28,650 bases of DNA from an uncultured Cryomorphaceae bacterium (GCA_937900215.1 CALCFH010000107.1:1-28650); one strand, 5' to 3'. Positions 17,141-26,403 are shown, numbered from the stretch's first letter. The notes: generated by a model not told the origin, from the letters alone. A program made the numbers and translations.

Positions 17141-17337
17141 TATTGGTATACCTTACTCTCCAAATGAGAAGACCAGAGCAGTCTAAATTGAATGGGTCTT
17201 TGAAATGGAATTCATCCGGCTAAAGCATAAAGAATTGGCCACACAGTACCTTGGCATCTCATCTAGCAGGAGTAAATGGATTTAACAATGCGCTCAACTA
17301 AATGGCTATTTCTGAGTTATAACTATAAATTCAGACC

Positions 17338-17874
17338 ATGAACGCACACTTTCTCCTAGGCTTTCTTTCCTTTTTTGTTGTTTCAAGCCCGAAGACTTTA
17401 ATTGACTTTGAAAAGAAGGGAGAGATAAATAAGTGGCAAGTAGTAGACGATGGAGTTATGGGTGGACTTTCACAAGGGAGCCTTCATTTGAGTTCGGAGG
17501 GAAAGGCAATTTTTGAGGGCGATGTATCTACAGCCAATAACGGAGGCTTTAGCTCTATTCGTTCTTCCTTTTCAGCCCAGGAACTAAAAGACTTTTCTTC
17601 TTTTACTTTGAGGATAAAAGGAGATGGAAAGAAGTATCAATTTAGAGTGAAAGAGAACGCTAAAGACTATTTTTCATATATAATTGAATTTCAGACTTCT
17701 GGAGAATGGGAAACCATTGAATTGCCTTTTGCGTTGCTTTACCCTTCTTTTAGAGGACAAAGACTAAACAAGAGTAATTTTTCAGGCATTCAACTAGAGG
17801 AAGTAGCATTTCTTGTAGGCAACAAAAAGACAGAGCATTTTCGCATAGAAATAGCTCAAATTGGAATGAAATAG
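17338..17874 (+). CDS. CIA30 family protein (NADH:ubiquinone oxidoreductase intermediate-associated protein 30 domain)
   Basis: The 178-residue product has a hydrophobic N-terminus (about 1-17) that could be a signal peptide or anchor, followed by one complete CIA30 domain, a jelly-roll fold. Signatures are WQVVDDGVMGGLSQG (about 33-47) and FEGDVSTANNGGFSSIRS (about 59-76). The end of the domain shows QLEEVAFLVG and FRIEIAQIG. In eukaryotes the domain belongs to a complex I assembly factor; in bacteria its role is not established and it may bind carbohydrate or act in the periplasm. It stands alone between the protease terminator and a bidirectional terminator shared with gdhA. Family assignment is firm; function is unknown. 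Confidence 0.88.
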   Translation: MNAHFLLGFLSFFVVSSPKTLIDFEKKGEINKWQVVDDGVMGGLSQGSLHLSSEGKAIFEGDVSTANNGGFSSIRSSFSAQELKDFSSFTLRIKGDGKKYQFRVKENAKDYFSYIIEFQTSGEWETIELPFALLYPSFRGQRLNKSNFSGIQLEEVAFLVGNKKTEHFRIEIAQIGMK

Positions 17875-17890
17875 TGAGAGGCAAAAAATA

Positions 17891-17917
17891 AAAAACCCCG
17901 CAATTGCGGGGTTTTTT
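17891..17917. terminator. bidirectional rho-independent terminator between the CIA30 gene and gdhA
   Basis: Positions 17896-17911 form the perfect palindrome CCCCGCAATTGCGGGG. It is flanked by an A run on the left and TTTTTT on the right, giving a symmetrical 11-bp stem that can terminate both converging transcripts. Confidence 0.93.
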
Positions 17918-17933
17918 AATATCCGTTGGGAGA

Positions 17934-19286
17934 TTAAACCAATCCTTGGTCGAGCATTGCATCGGCCACTTTTACGAAACCAGCAATGTTTGCTCCTTTA
18001 ACATAGTTCACATACCCATCGCTTTCGGTACCATATTTCTGGCAAGAATGGTGAATGTCAACCATAATAGCATGCAATTTGGCATCCACTTCTTCTCTAG
18101 TCCAATTCATACGAAGTGAGTTTTGAGACATTTCTAGTCCGCTTGTCGCAACCCCACCGGCATTTGATGCTTTACCTGGAGCAAATAAAATTTTATTTGC
18201 ATGGAAAACTTCAACAGCCTCTGGTGTACAGGGCATATTGGCTCCCTCAGCAACAACTATAATTCCGTTTTTAACCAATTCCTTGGCATCCTCTCCATTT
18301 AATTCATTCTGCGTGGCGCAAGGAAGAGCAACATCGCATTTAATACCCCAAGGGGTTTTGCCTTCATAGAATTCGCAACCGAATTTATCAGCATATTCAG
18401 AAATCCTTCCTCTCTTAACATTCTTAAGTTCTTTTAAGAAGTCGAGCTTTTCGGCAGTGATACCTGAGGCATCATAGATAAAACCGGAAGAATCGGAAGC
18501 AGTTACTACCTTAGCTCCTAATTCTGTCGCTTTTTCAATAGCATACTGTGCCACGTTTCCAGATCCAGAAACTACTACGACCTTTTTGTTCAAAGATTCG
18601 TTTTTGGCGGCAAGCATCTCCTTTGTAAAATACACACAACCATAACCAGTAGCCTCAGGGCGTATGAGTGAACCTCCCCAATTCAATCCTTTACCTGTTA
18701 GAACCCCTGTAAACTCATTGCGTAAACGTTTGTATTGGCCGAACATATAGCCAATTTCTCTTCCACCTACGCCAATATCTCCGGCAGGAACATCAGTATT
18801 TGCACCAATATGGCGAGACAATTCAGACATAAAGCTTTGACAAAACTTCATAACCTCATTGTCTGATTTCCCTTTTGGGTCGAAGTCAGAACCGCCCTTT
18901 CCACCGCCCATAGGAAGTGTAGTTAACGAGTTTTTGAAGACTTGTTCAAAGCCCAAAAATTTAAGAATGGAAAGATTTACAGACGGATGAAAACGCAGTC
19001 CGCCTTTGTAAGGTCCTATGGCAGAATTGAATTCAATTCTATAGCCACGATTCACCTGTACATTTCCTGCATCATCTAGCCACGGAACGCGAAAAATAAT
19101 TGTACGTTCTGGCTCGGTCATGCGCTCAAGCACTTTTGCTGTTTTGTATCGAGGATGATCTTCGATAAATGGAATTACCGTTTCAGCTACTTCTTGAACG
19201 GCCTGTAAGAACTCAGGTTCATGGTTATTCTTGGCGCGAACGCCTGCCATGAATGAGTCTATCTGATTCTGAAATGCGTTATGCAT
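17934..19286 (-). CDS. gdhA: NADP-specific glutamate dehydrogenase GdhA
   Basis: GdhA interconverts 2-oxoglutarate plus ammonia and glutamate in the cytosol and is usually biosynthetic when NADPH-linked. The protein is 450 residues, the normal hexameric family-I length. PMGGGKGGSDFDPKG (125-139) holds catalytic Lys130, and PAGDIGVGG (167-175) holds Asp170. The Rossmann fold begins at VSGSGNVAQYA (239-249). SNAGGVATSGLEMSQNS near the C-terminus completes the glutamate site. The family resemblance is to the NADP-linked EC 1.4.1.4 group; the coenzyme is inferred from this. A TACTTTTG element at 19316-19309 and two palindromes upstream suggest its own regulated promoter, separate from the sensor kinase gene 94 bases upstream. 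Confidence 0.97.
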   Translation of the reverse strand: MHNAFQNQIDSFMAGVRAKNNHEPEFLQAVQEVAETVIPFIEDHPRYKTAKVLERMTEPERTIIFRVPWLDDAGNVQVNRGYRIEFNSAIGPYKGGLRFHPSVNLSILKFLGFEQVFKNSLTTLPMGGGKGGSDFDPKGKSDNEVMKFCQSFMSELSRHIGANTDVPAGDIGVGGREIGYMFGQYKRLRNEFTGVLTGKGLNWGGSLIRPEATGYGCVYFTKEMLAAKNESLNKKVVVVSGSGNVAQYAIEKATELGAKVVTASDSSGFIYDASGITAEKLDFLKELKNVKRGRISEYADKFGCEFYEGKTPWGIKCDVALPCATQNELNGEDAKELVKNGIIVVAEGANMPCTPEAVEVFHANKILFAPGKASNAGGVATSGLEMSQNSLRMNWTREEVDAKLHAIMVDIHHSCQKYGTESDGYVNYVKGANIAGFVKVADAMLDQGLV

Positions 19287-19308
19287 GCAAAGAAGATTAG
19301 ATTTTCAG

Positions 19309-19379
19309 CAAAAGTAAAGCAAAACATCCGATCATTAGATTCTAATTATCAGGTACTTAGTGTATTCTATACACCAAGT
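19309..19379 (-). promoter_or_regulatory. gdhA promoter region with two palindromes
   Basis: TACTTTTG (minus strand, 19316-19309) matches the Bacteroidota -7 element TAnnTTTG, giving a leader of roughly 17 bases before the ATG at 19286. Upstream lie ATTAGA-T-TCTAAT (19334-19346), centred near -37, and a longer inverted repeat at 19355-19379 (ACTTaGTGTAT, spacer TCT, ATACACcAAGT). The second could also be a hairpin ending the sensor kinase mRNA, but it has no T-tract. Prediction only. Confidence 0.35.
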
Positions 19380-19380
19380 C

Positions 19381-22104
19381 TTATTGAGACAGTCCGTTGC
19401 GTATTCTAGACTCTTTTACCCAATGGGTTAGCTTTTTTTGAAGTAGCTCAAATTGAATCGGTTTTGCTATATAATCGTCCATTCCTTCCTTTAAATAGAG
19501 CTCTTTATCCCCTTCCATAGCGTTTGCAGTGAGGGCAATTATTACCGGTCTATTCCCGAACCAGATTCTAATTCTCTTGCTTGCTTCAATTCCATCCATT
19601 TCGGGCATTTGAATATCCATCAGAACAATATCAAAGAGCTCTTTTTCAAAAGCACCAATTGCTTTTAGTCCATTTTCTACACAAACAGCTTGGTACCCCA
19701 TTTTCTCAAGGATCATGACTATGAGCTTCATATTAATGGCGTTGTCTTCTGCAATGAGAATTTTCACCTTATCGTTGCTGAGCTCTGCATTTGATTTGGC
19801 AATGGCTTCTTTTGTGATGGGTGCATTTTTTTCAAATGAGACAATGTATTGTAGAAGAGCTCTTTGATCTAAGGGCTTTGGTAGGAATAGTTCTTTGGCA
19901 TTGCTCTTTGAGGGGAGATCTTTTGGACAGTTTAAATAGATAATCTTCAAAGTCTCTGCGAGTCCAATGGGTATCGAATCTCTCCTGTCATACTCCCAAA
20001 GAAGTATTTCTGCTTGGCTTAGTTTTTCATTGAGAATTTGAATGTTATTTCTCTGGAAAAGTTGAGTGAGAACGCTCTCTTGAAGACGAGACATTGAACC
20101 TAAGCCAATTTTTTTATCTTTTAGTTTGTCATTTAGTTCGCTTTCAGGCTGAAGCACTTGAGGCTCTAAATAGACGCTAAATTGGAAACAAGAACCTTTA
20201 TTCGGACTGCTTTTGAGCTTAAACTCTCCACCCATGTTGTTCACCAGTTTTCTTGAAATGGCCAAGCCTAAACCGGAGCCTCCATGTTTGTGGGTAATAC
20301 TGGAATCTATTTGATTAAATGGTTGGAAGAGTAAGTTTTGCTTGTCTTCTGGCACTCCCATTCCAGTATCTTCTACACTGAAAAGAAAATTCCCTGGGAG
20401 ACCCTCTTTGCTAGAATTAGCACTTATGCGCACTAAGACATGGCCTGCCTCTGTAAATTTCACTGCATTTCCAACCAAATTGAGCAGTACTTGGCGCAAC
20501 CGAGCCTCATCGCCCAGGACTACCGTAGGAATGCCTTTTTCTATATCGTAAACCAGTTCTATTTCTTTATTCCCAATCTTATTGGCTACAATTTCAAAGG
20601 TTTCATTTACTACTTTCTCAATTGTAAAGGGATGAGAATCAATGATCATTTTGCCCGACTGAATTCTAGAAAAATCGAGTACATCGTTAATAACAGTTAG
20701 AAGAGCATCGCCACTAATTTGGATGGTTTTGACCAAATCCATCTGATCGTCATTCAAATGAGAGCGCGATAGGAGGTCGGTCATGCCTAATACTGCGTTC
20801 AATGGAGTTCTAATTTCATGACTCATGGTTGCCAGAAAATTCGACTTTGCCTTGGTAGCTTCCTCCGCGCTATCACGAGCGACAATGAGCTCTTTTTCCT
20901 TGACCTCTAATTCTTCAATGATCTCCTCTTTTTCTTGAGTGAGTTCTTCCATCTGAGTGAGATTGTGCTGAAGCTCTAATTCATTTTGGAATAGACTGCG
21001 GTTGGTATTTTCTAAGTCTTCGGCTATTCTATTGATTCTGTGATTTTTCTCAAGTAAGTTTTGAAATAGGAGTGCAATGGTTGGAATGATTAAACCAAGC
21101 ATTAGAAGTCCGTATAGCATAAGATCTCTTCGAATACCCCAAAGCAATTGCGACAAATGCCCTTTTGGAAAACTCGAAATCATTTTCCAATGAATGGAAG
21201 AGGTTTCGGTTACGATTAATCCGTCGAAAAAAGGGCTACAATCTAAAGTTCTATAATAGCTAAATCCCATGGCATTTAGAGATTTACCTTCGGGTTCTTC
21301 TTGCATTAGTTTCCACTCTTGTGGGAAGCTAATTGAGAAATTGCGATCTTTTAATTGCGCTTCGGTATCGTTCGAATAATACTGCAGAGGGGGAGCAACA
21401 AGCCAATCTCCCTTTGAATCAACTATTGTAAATACAAGTGAAGACTTGTCTTCAATAAGCGGTATTCTTTCTAGAATTCTATTGGCTTTGTAACTGATGA
21501 CAATGCTTCCCATTTTCTTGCCCTCTGAAGAATAGAAAGGACTTACAAAGCGAAGGACAGAAGTAGAAGGCTGCCTTATTTCGCCATTTTCTTCATTCAA
21601 ATCTAAAGCGGAGATGTAAATTTCTCCTTCTCTTAGATTCTTTGATTCTTGAAAATAGTATCGGTGGCTTTTGTCTTGAAGATTGTTGTTAATCTGCGCA
21701 CTGCCTTGTGCAAAGTCAATTTTAAGAACCTCGTTACCGAGCGTATCAAGCAATCGAATTTTATGGTAATGGTCTCTTATTTTTCCAAAAGAGGCGAGTG
21801 TCTTTTCAATAACAACACGACTACTCTCTTGATCTTCATTTATATACCAAGTAAAGGCAGGGTTTTTAGAAAGATAGATTAAATCCTTCCCAACAAAATT
21901 GAATTCATTTGAAATGAACTGCTCCATGATGTCTAGACTCTTTTCAGCCTGTAGACTTAACTCTTGAGCAGTCTGTTCTTTTTCGCGCTGATAGAGGAAG
22001 TAAGACGAAATTGCGACTAAGATGACTAGGCCAATTACAATTCCGAAGAAGGTGAAGTAAATCCCTCTGTTGTGCTTGGTTTTATATTTCGACTTTTTTA
22101 CCAT
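19381..22104 (-). CDS. hybrid sensor histidine kinase/response regulator with Cache-like sensor
   Basis: This is a 907-residue inner-membrane sensor. One membrane helix (about 18-38) precedes an extracytoplasmic Cache-like domain (about 40-325), and a second helix spans about 329-352. A charged coiled coil (about 355-420) leads to HisKA with phospho-acceptor His429 in MSHEIRTPLN. The ATPase domain (about 530-645) has DEARLRQVLLNLVGNA, DTGMGVP and GGSGLGLAI, so it is complete. Residues about 660-755 look like a receiver that has lost its phospho-Asp but keeps LPKP. A canonical receiver follows (about 778-895) with AEDN and Asp830 in LMDIQMPEMDG. No output domain is present, so it probably signals through a phosphorelay. 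It lies 42 bases downstream of dprA on the same strand. The ligand is unknown. Confidence 0.95.
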   Translation of the reverse strand: MVKKSKYKTKHNRGIYFTFFGIVIGLVILVAISSYFLYQREKEQTAQELSLQAEKSLDIMEQFISNEFNFVGKDLIYLSKNPAFTWYINEDQESSRVVIEKTLASFGKIRDHYHKIRLLDTLGNEVLKIDFAQGSAQINNNLQDKSHRYYFQESKNLREGEIYISALDLNEENGEIRQPSTSVLRFVSPFYSSEGKKMGSIVISYKANRILERIPLIEDKSSLVFTIVDSKGDWLVAPPLQYYSNDTEAQLKDRNFSISFPQEWKLMQEEPEGKSLNAMGFSYYRTLDCSPFFDGLIVTETSSIHWKMISSFPKGHLSQLLWGIRRDLMLYGLLMLGLIIPTIALLFQNLLEKNHRINRIAEDLENTNRSLFQNELELQHNLTQMEELTQEKEEIIEELEVKEKELIVARDSAEEATKAKSNFLATMSHEIRTPLNAVLGMTDLLSRSHLNDDQMDLVKTIQISGDALLTVINDVLDFSRIQSGKMIIDSHPFTIEKVVNETFEIVANKIGNKEIELVYDIEKGIPTVVLGDEARLRQVLLNLVGNAVKFTEAGHVLVRISANSSKEGLPGNFLFSVEDTGMGVPEDKQNLLFQPFNQIDSSITHKHGGSGLGLAISRKLVNNMGGEFKLKSSPNKGSCFQFSVYLEPQVLQPESELNDKLKDKKIGLGSMSRLQESVLTQLFQRNNIQILNEKLSQAEILLWEYDRRDSIPIGLAETLKIIYLNCPKDLPSKSNAKELFLPKPLDQRALLQYIVSFEKNAPITKEAIAKSNAELSNDKVKILIAEDNAINMKLIVMILEKMGYQAVCVENGLKAIGAFEKELFDIVLMDIQMPEMDGIEASKRIRIWFGNRPVIIALTANAMEGDKELYLKEGMDDYIAKPIQFELLQKKLTHWVKESRIRNGLSQ

Positions 22105-22129
22105 TCCAGGGTAAAAATAGAGTCTAAAT

Positions 22130-22159
22130 CCTTTGCATGAATGACATTATCTGCAAAGG
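22130..22159 (-). repeat. inverted repeat at the 3' end of dprA
   Basis: CCTTTGCA at 22130-22137 and TGCAAAGG at 22152-22159 form a perfect 8-bp inverted repeat with a 14-base spacer. One arm overlaps the last dprA codons and the other lies between the dprA stop and the sensor kinase start. It could attenuate or process the transcript; there is no clean T-tract after it. Confidence 0.3.
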
Positions 22160-23253
22160 GCAATATATCTACCCGGAAGAGAGCGAATAAGGCCTTTCAA
22201 TTCTAGCTCAAACAAGGCCGATTGCAGGCTAGATGCATTGCTTTGTGTTCGCAGAGATAATTCATCAAAAGACATAGGATCTTTATTCTCTTTAAGAACA
22301 TCTTCAATATAAGTAAGGCTTGGTGGGAATAGTGCTATTTGTGCATTTTGATCTTGAGTAGATGCCAAGGGTCTATCCCATCCCAATAAAAAGGGAATCT
22401 CTTCTGCCGCAGGCAAAATTGCCGCAAGATGTCTTCCAATTAGTCGGTTGCATCCCAAAGAATACGGCTTATCCCATCCGCCTGGTACAGCTAGAACTTC
22501 TCGGTTGTAATCGTTTCCAAATCGAGCGGTTATCCAAGCACCTCCTTCTGCACCGGCCTCCACCACAATAATGGCATGTGCCATGCCTGCAATAATTCTA
22601 TTTCTAGTGGGGAAGTTTTCTCTATCTGGATTAGCTAGGTGATGAAATTCGCTGATCAGAGCTCCAGCTTGTTCAATTTCCTTGGCTTCTTTCCGGTGCA
22701 CAGAAGGGTAAATATGACCCAAACCACTACCCAATATGGCTACGGTATGGGCCCCTTCTTCCATGGCCTTTCTGTGCGCGGTTATGTCTATTCCGTAGGC
22801 CAATCCACTTACTATACTGGCGCCATATTCAGATAGGGTTTTAACAATGGCTTTGGCCGCTTGCAATCCTTGATCGGTGGCTTTTCGCGTGCCAATGACT
22901 GAGACAATTCTTGGATGAGTTGGATTGAAATTCCCTTTAGAGAATAGAACGGCGGGCGCATCAGGACATTTTGATAAAAGATATGGGTAGTCAGGATTTC
23001 CATAAAAAATGGTTTTCACCCCTGACTTCTCATTCAATTTTTGCCATTCTGTGGCCTCAACCAGTGCCTTTTCTCTACTTGCCGCATTGAGGCCGGTTAA
23101 ACGCAAATTCGAATTAGGCGTAGATCTCAGTTCTTTTGAAGATGCTTTCCATGCTTGTTCGGCACTTCCAAAGTGACTCACCAAGCTTTTTAATGAACCA
23201 CTTGCGCAACCCGGTATGCGCAGCCATGCCAATCGGTATAGCGCTTCTTTCAT
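22147..23253 (-). CDS. dprA: DNA-processing protein DprA/Smf
   Basis: DprA binds incoming single-stranded DNA and loads RecA during natural transformation. The 368 residues start with a helical HhH/SAM-like region (about 1-75). The Rossmann domain follows, with VIGTRKATDQG (about 117-127), SGLAYGIDITAH and ILGSGLGHIYP, then NFPTRNRIIAG and the EAGAEGGAWITA segment (all about 145-255). A C-terminal winged-helix domain (about 310-366) ends LIRSLPGRYIAL. This full three-part architecture is the usual one in the phylum. Its ATG overlaps the SDR stop by four bases (ATGA at 23253-23250), implying translational coupling. The sensor kinase follows after 42 bases. No other competence gene is nearby. 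Confidence 0.96.
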   Translation of the reverse strand: MKEALYRLAWLRIPGCASGSLKSLVSHFGSAEQAWKASSKELRSTPNSNLRLTGLNAASREKALVEATEWQKLNEKSGVKTIFYGNPDYPYLLSKCPDAPAVLFSKGNFNPTHPRIVSVIGTRKATDQGLQAAKAIVKTLSEYGASIVSGLAYGIDITAHRKAMEEGAHTVAILGSGLGHIYPSVHRKEAKEIEQAGALISEFHHLANPDRENFPTRNRIIAGMAHAIIVVEAGAEGGAWITARFGNDYNREVLAVPGGWDKPYSLGCNRLIGRHLAAILPAAEEIPFLLGWDRPLASTQDQNAQIALFPPSLTYIEDVLKENKDPMSFDELSLRTQSNASSLQSALFELELKGLIRSLPGRYIALCR

Positions 23254-24008
23254 TCGCTTCTTCGTTTTGAAATAGCCGCCGAAGCCTGAGCCGAAGGCAT
23301 AATAATTAAATCGTTAATGCACACATGTTTAGGTCGAGATAGAATAAAATCAACGGCTTCGGCAATGTCTACAGCCATTAATGCATCAATGCCTTTGTAG
23401 ACGCTGTTTGCCCTGGCTTCATCGCCTTTAAACCGCACTAGAGAGAACTCCGTTTCGGCCATACCAGGACAAATCTGACTGACCTTAATGTCTCTTTCTA
23501 AAAGTTCAATGCGCATGGCTTTACTCAAGGCATCTACAGCATGCTTGCTTGCGCAGTATACATTTCCACCCGGATACACTTCTTTGCCTGCAATACTTCC
23601 TATGTTGATTACCTGGCCTCCTCTTTTTAATGATGGAAGAAAAAAGCGACTGACATAAAGTAGCCCTTTCACGTTGGTGTCTAACATCCTTTCCCAATCG
23701 TCTATTTCACCCTTGTCTATAGTAGACAGGCCCACGGCTAAGCCGGCATTGTTGATTAACACATCTAATTCACCAATACTCACGCTTTTTGAAGCAGATT
23801 CTACGGCGGTTTTATCGCGCACATCAAAAGAAAGAGTCTGACAATGAATGTTGTAACCAAGGCTAAGTGCATTCGCTAATTCCTCTAAACGAGCGGTTCT
23901 TCTTCCACAAAGAATAAGATCATAGTTGTTTTTGGCTAAGTTTTCAGCTATCGCTTTCCCAAATCCAGAAGTGGCACCTGTAACAAGTGCTTTCATGCGT
24001 TTTTCCAT
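23250..24008 (-). CDS. SDR family NAD(P)-dependent oxidoreductase (YdfG-like)
   Basis: This classical short-chain dehydrogenase/reductase has 252 residues. The coenzyme loop TGATSGFG is at 10-17, and the GRRTARLEEL segment (35-44) with its arginines suggests NADP(H). NNAG lies at 86-89, and the catalytic tetrad is Asn112, Ser138, Tyr151 and Lys155 (YCASK). The PGMAET segment after the active site and the overall pattern resemble YdfG-type 3-hydroxy acid dehydrogenases that act on serine or 3-hydroxypropionate; the true substrate is uncertain. Translation could start at 24008 or at the second Met (23996), which lies nearer to the first strand. It is the first gene of a likely SDR-dprA-sensor kinase transcript and is divergent from the TonB receptor. 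Confidence 0.92.
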   Translation of the reverse strand: MEKRMKALVTGATSGFGKAIAENLAKNNYDLILCGRRTARLEELANALSLGYNIHCQTLSFDVRDKTAVESASKSVSIGELDVLINNAGLAVGLSTIDKGEIDDWERMLDTNVKGLLYVSRFFLPSLKRGGQVINIGSIAGKEVYPGGNVYCASKHAVDALSKAMRIELLERDIKVSQICPGMAETEFSLVRFKGDEARANSVYKGIDALMAVDIAEAVDFILSRPKHVCINDLIIMPSAQASAAISKRRSE

Positions 24009-24114
24009 ATTTTTTTATTGAATTAAAGCAAGGTAACCAAATTGACTTTCCTATCTTCGATAGTATCGGTTTTCGTATTATTCAAGTTCGGAAATTGCTA
24101 AATCCTACCTAATA

Positions 24115-26403
24115 ATGTCAAGTATGCGTCTACTTATTTTCATCTTTTCCATGCTATTTTGCCTAACGGCCTGGACACAAAATAAGAAGGTGCAAGTGGA
24201 ATTGTTAGACCCCGTCACAAGGCAACCCTTGCAAAATGTTTTTGTACAAATAAATGGACTGCCTTGGCCCATGCTTTCAAACGATCAAGGTCTGGTTTGG
24301 ATAGAGGTTTCATCCAACCAAAAAAGCCTCATTCTCTTCTCTTTAATTGGCTATCAAAGTGCCTCTATAGAATACAAGCCTGAAGCAGATTCAGATAAAC
24401 TGAAGGTTTTTCTTAAGGAGGAGTCGCTCTTTTTAGAGACCATTGTTGTTTCCGCATCTCGAAGTGAACAGCGTCAAGAGGATGTAAGTATTTCAATGAA
24501 TGTTTTGAAGCCCTATTTAATTGAGAATAGGAATACCACCGATATGAAGGTGCTACTAAATCAGTCACCGGGCGTAAATATTACAGATGGTCAAGCCAAT
24601 ATACGCAGCGGTAGTGGTTGGAGTTATGGAGCAGGCTCAAGAGTACAGGTTCTTTTAGACGGACTGCCACTCATGTCGGCTGACGCAAACCAGGTGCAAT
24701 GGTCTTTGCTTCCACAAGAGGCGGCAGGACAGGTAGAGGTGTTAAAGGGTGCGTCTTCCGCACTTTTTGGATCGTCTGCTTTGAATGGAAGTATTCAGCT
24801 AAGAACACTGGAGCCAAGTGAAAAGCCCTTTACCCGCATAGCCGTTTTTCAAAGCTCGTACCTCAATCCACCTAAAGCGGAATGGAAATGGTGGGATGGA
24901 TACCAAGGCTTGACTGGAATGCGATTTCTGCACACTCGAAAGTTGGGAAAATGGGATTTGAACCTAAGTGGATACGGTCAGCAAAGCGCAGGTTTTAAGT
25001 GGAATGAAAGAGATGATAGAGCCCGTTTGAATGCCAAAACCCGTTATCATATTAATAACAATCTAAGCCTAGGTTTAGGTGGAGGGATTCTGCTTTCTAA
25101 GGATGGCGAATCTCTCCTTTGGGATAATTACTCTAGGCCATATGTTGGGCTGGATAGCTCAATTACCGAGAACAGCGGGCTCGATTTCTATATTGATCCT
25201 TCTATACGCTACAGAAGAGGAAAAGGTGTTCACGAATGGGTGAACCGGTTTTTGCGTGTGGAAAATAATTCAGCGAATGAAACTACTGTATTCGACAATG
25301 CCTCAGAACAGATTCAGAGTCAGTACTCTTATCAATACTTCTCTGAAAAGTGGGGCATTTTTACCGGAGGTGTTTTCTTGCAAATGGCACAGTCTAATTC
25401 TGAGATTTTTGAAGGTTATCACAATGCCTCTAATTTGGCTGGGTTTGCTCAATGGGACGGAAGTTGGAATAGATTGAAAACCAGTATTGGTTTTAGAGTA
25501 GAAGAAGCCCGGGTAGACCAGATTAAATATGCTCAGCCCGTAGCTCGATTTGGATTGAATTATAGAGCTTTTGAGGCAACGTATCTGCGCAGCTCCTTTG
25601 GTCAAGGCTTCCGCTTTCCGAGCATGGCAGAACTCTTTACTCGAACTAATATTGGCGCCATAAACGTCTTTCCCAATGCACAACTAGAACCCGAAACAGG
25701 CTATAGTTTTGAGTTGGGCATAAGGCAGATCCAAGGAAAAACAAGCAGTTGGAAGGGCTATTTAGACCTCGCAGCCTACTATATGCGCTATGACAATATG
25801 ATGGAATTTAGTTTCGGAATCTGGGAATTGCCCGGTGGGCTTGGATTTAAATCCGTTAATGTAGGTCCTACCTCAGTAAGTGGACTAGAATTAGAGCTAG
25901 GTGCCGAAGGGAGATTTAACAAGGTAGATTTTAGGTGGATGGCGGGTGCAAATTTCGCAGATCCTGTTTCACTCGATCCAACGGCTATCTATGCTCAAGA
26001 TGCCAACGGAAACGATCTTACCTACGAAAGCAGTAGCTCTGATGCGAGCAATGCAGTATTGAAATACAGATATAAGCTGCTCATAAGATCGGATATTGAA
26101 ATGAGTTGGAAGAATTGGACTCTGGGAACGAGTATGCGCTTCAACGACTTTATGCAAAACGTAGATGCCATTTTTGATGGGCCAATTACAGACTTCATAT
26201 TGCCAGGAAATGGAATAGGAACCTACAGAGAAGAGCTCAGCAGTGGCGATTTACTTATCGATTTGCGGATTCAGTTTGCCATAAAAAAGCACTGGACATT
26301 GAGCCTACAGTCTGAAAACTTGAACAATAGAGCCGTAATGAGTAGGCCAGGAAAGATGGAGGCACCAAGAACCCTAACATTCGGTATAAGATATGAAGGA
26401 TAA
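24115..26403 (+). CDS. TonB-dependent outer-membrane receptor
   Basis: The 762-residue protein has a signal peptide (about 1-22, ending TAWTQ) and a carboxypeptidase-like regulatory domain (about 25-105). The IVVSASR segment (about 113-119) is where the TonB box is expected. The plug domain (about 125-232) contains LLNQSPGVNI, VQVLLDGLPL and EVLKGASSALFGSSALNG. The rest (about 240-762) is a 22-strand-type barrel with alternating aromatic residues, including the FGQGFRFPSMAELF segment, ending in GIRYEG. It imports a substrate across the outer membrane using TonB energy. Nothing nearby (no SusD, no metal enzymes) tells the substrate; single receptors of this size often handle siderophores, cobalamin or metals. 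Start could also be the Met at 24124. Confidence 0.95.
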   Translation: MSSMRLLIFIFSMLFCLTAWTQNKKVQVELLDPVTRQPLQNVFVQINGLPWPMLSNDQGLVWIEVSSNQKSLILFSLIGYQSASIEYKPEADSDKLKVFLKEESLFLETIVVSASRSEQRQEDVSISMNVLKPYLIENRNTTDMKVLLNQSPGVNITDGQANIRSGSGWSYGAGSRVQVLLDGLPLMSADANQVQWSLLPQEAAGQVEVLKGASSALFGSSALNGSIQLRTLEPSEKPFTRIAVFQSSYLNPPKAEWKWWDGYQGLTGMRFLHTRKLGKWDLNLSGYGQQSAGFKWNERDDRARLNAKTRYHINNNLSLGLGGGILLSKDGESLLWDNYSRPYVGLDSSITENSGLDFYIDPSIRYRRGKGVHEWVNRFLRVENNSANETTVFDNASEQIQSQYSYQYFSEKWGIFTGGVFLQMAQSNSEIFEGYHNASNLAGFAQWDGSWNRLKTSIGFRVEEARVDQIKYAQPVARFGLNYRAFEATYLRSSFGQGFRFPSMAELFTRTNIGAINVFPNAQLEPETGYSFELGIRQIQGKTSSWKGYLDLAAYYMRYDNMMEFSFGIWELPGGLGFKSVNVGPTSVSGLELELGAEGRFNKVDFRWMAGANFADPVSLDPTAIYAQDANGNDLTYESSSSDASNAVLKYRYKLLIRSDIEMSWKNWTLGTSMRFNDFMQNVDAIFDGPITDFILPGNGIGTYREELSSGDLLIDLRIQFAIKKHWTLSLQSENLNNRAVMSRPGKMEAPRTLTFGIRYEG

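Noticed and set aside
25303..25683. 126-codon antisense frame inside the TonB receptor gene
   Set aside because: It is opposite conserved barrel strands of a complete receptor and has no motif or spacing support.
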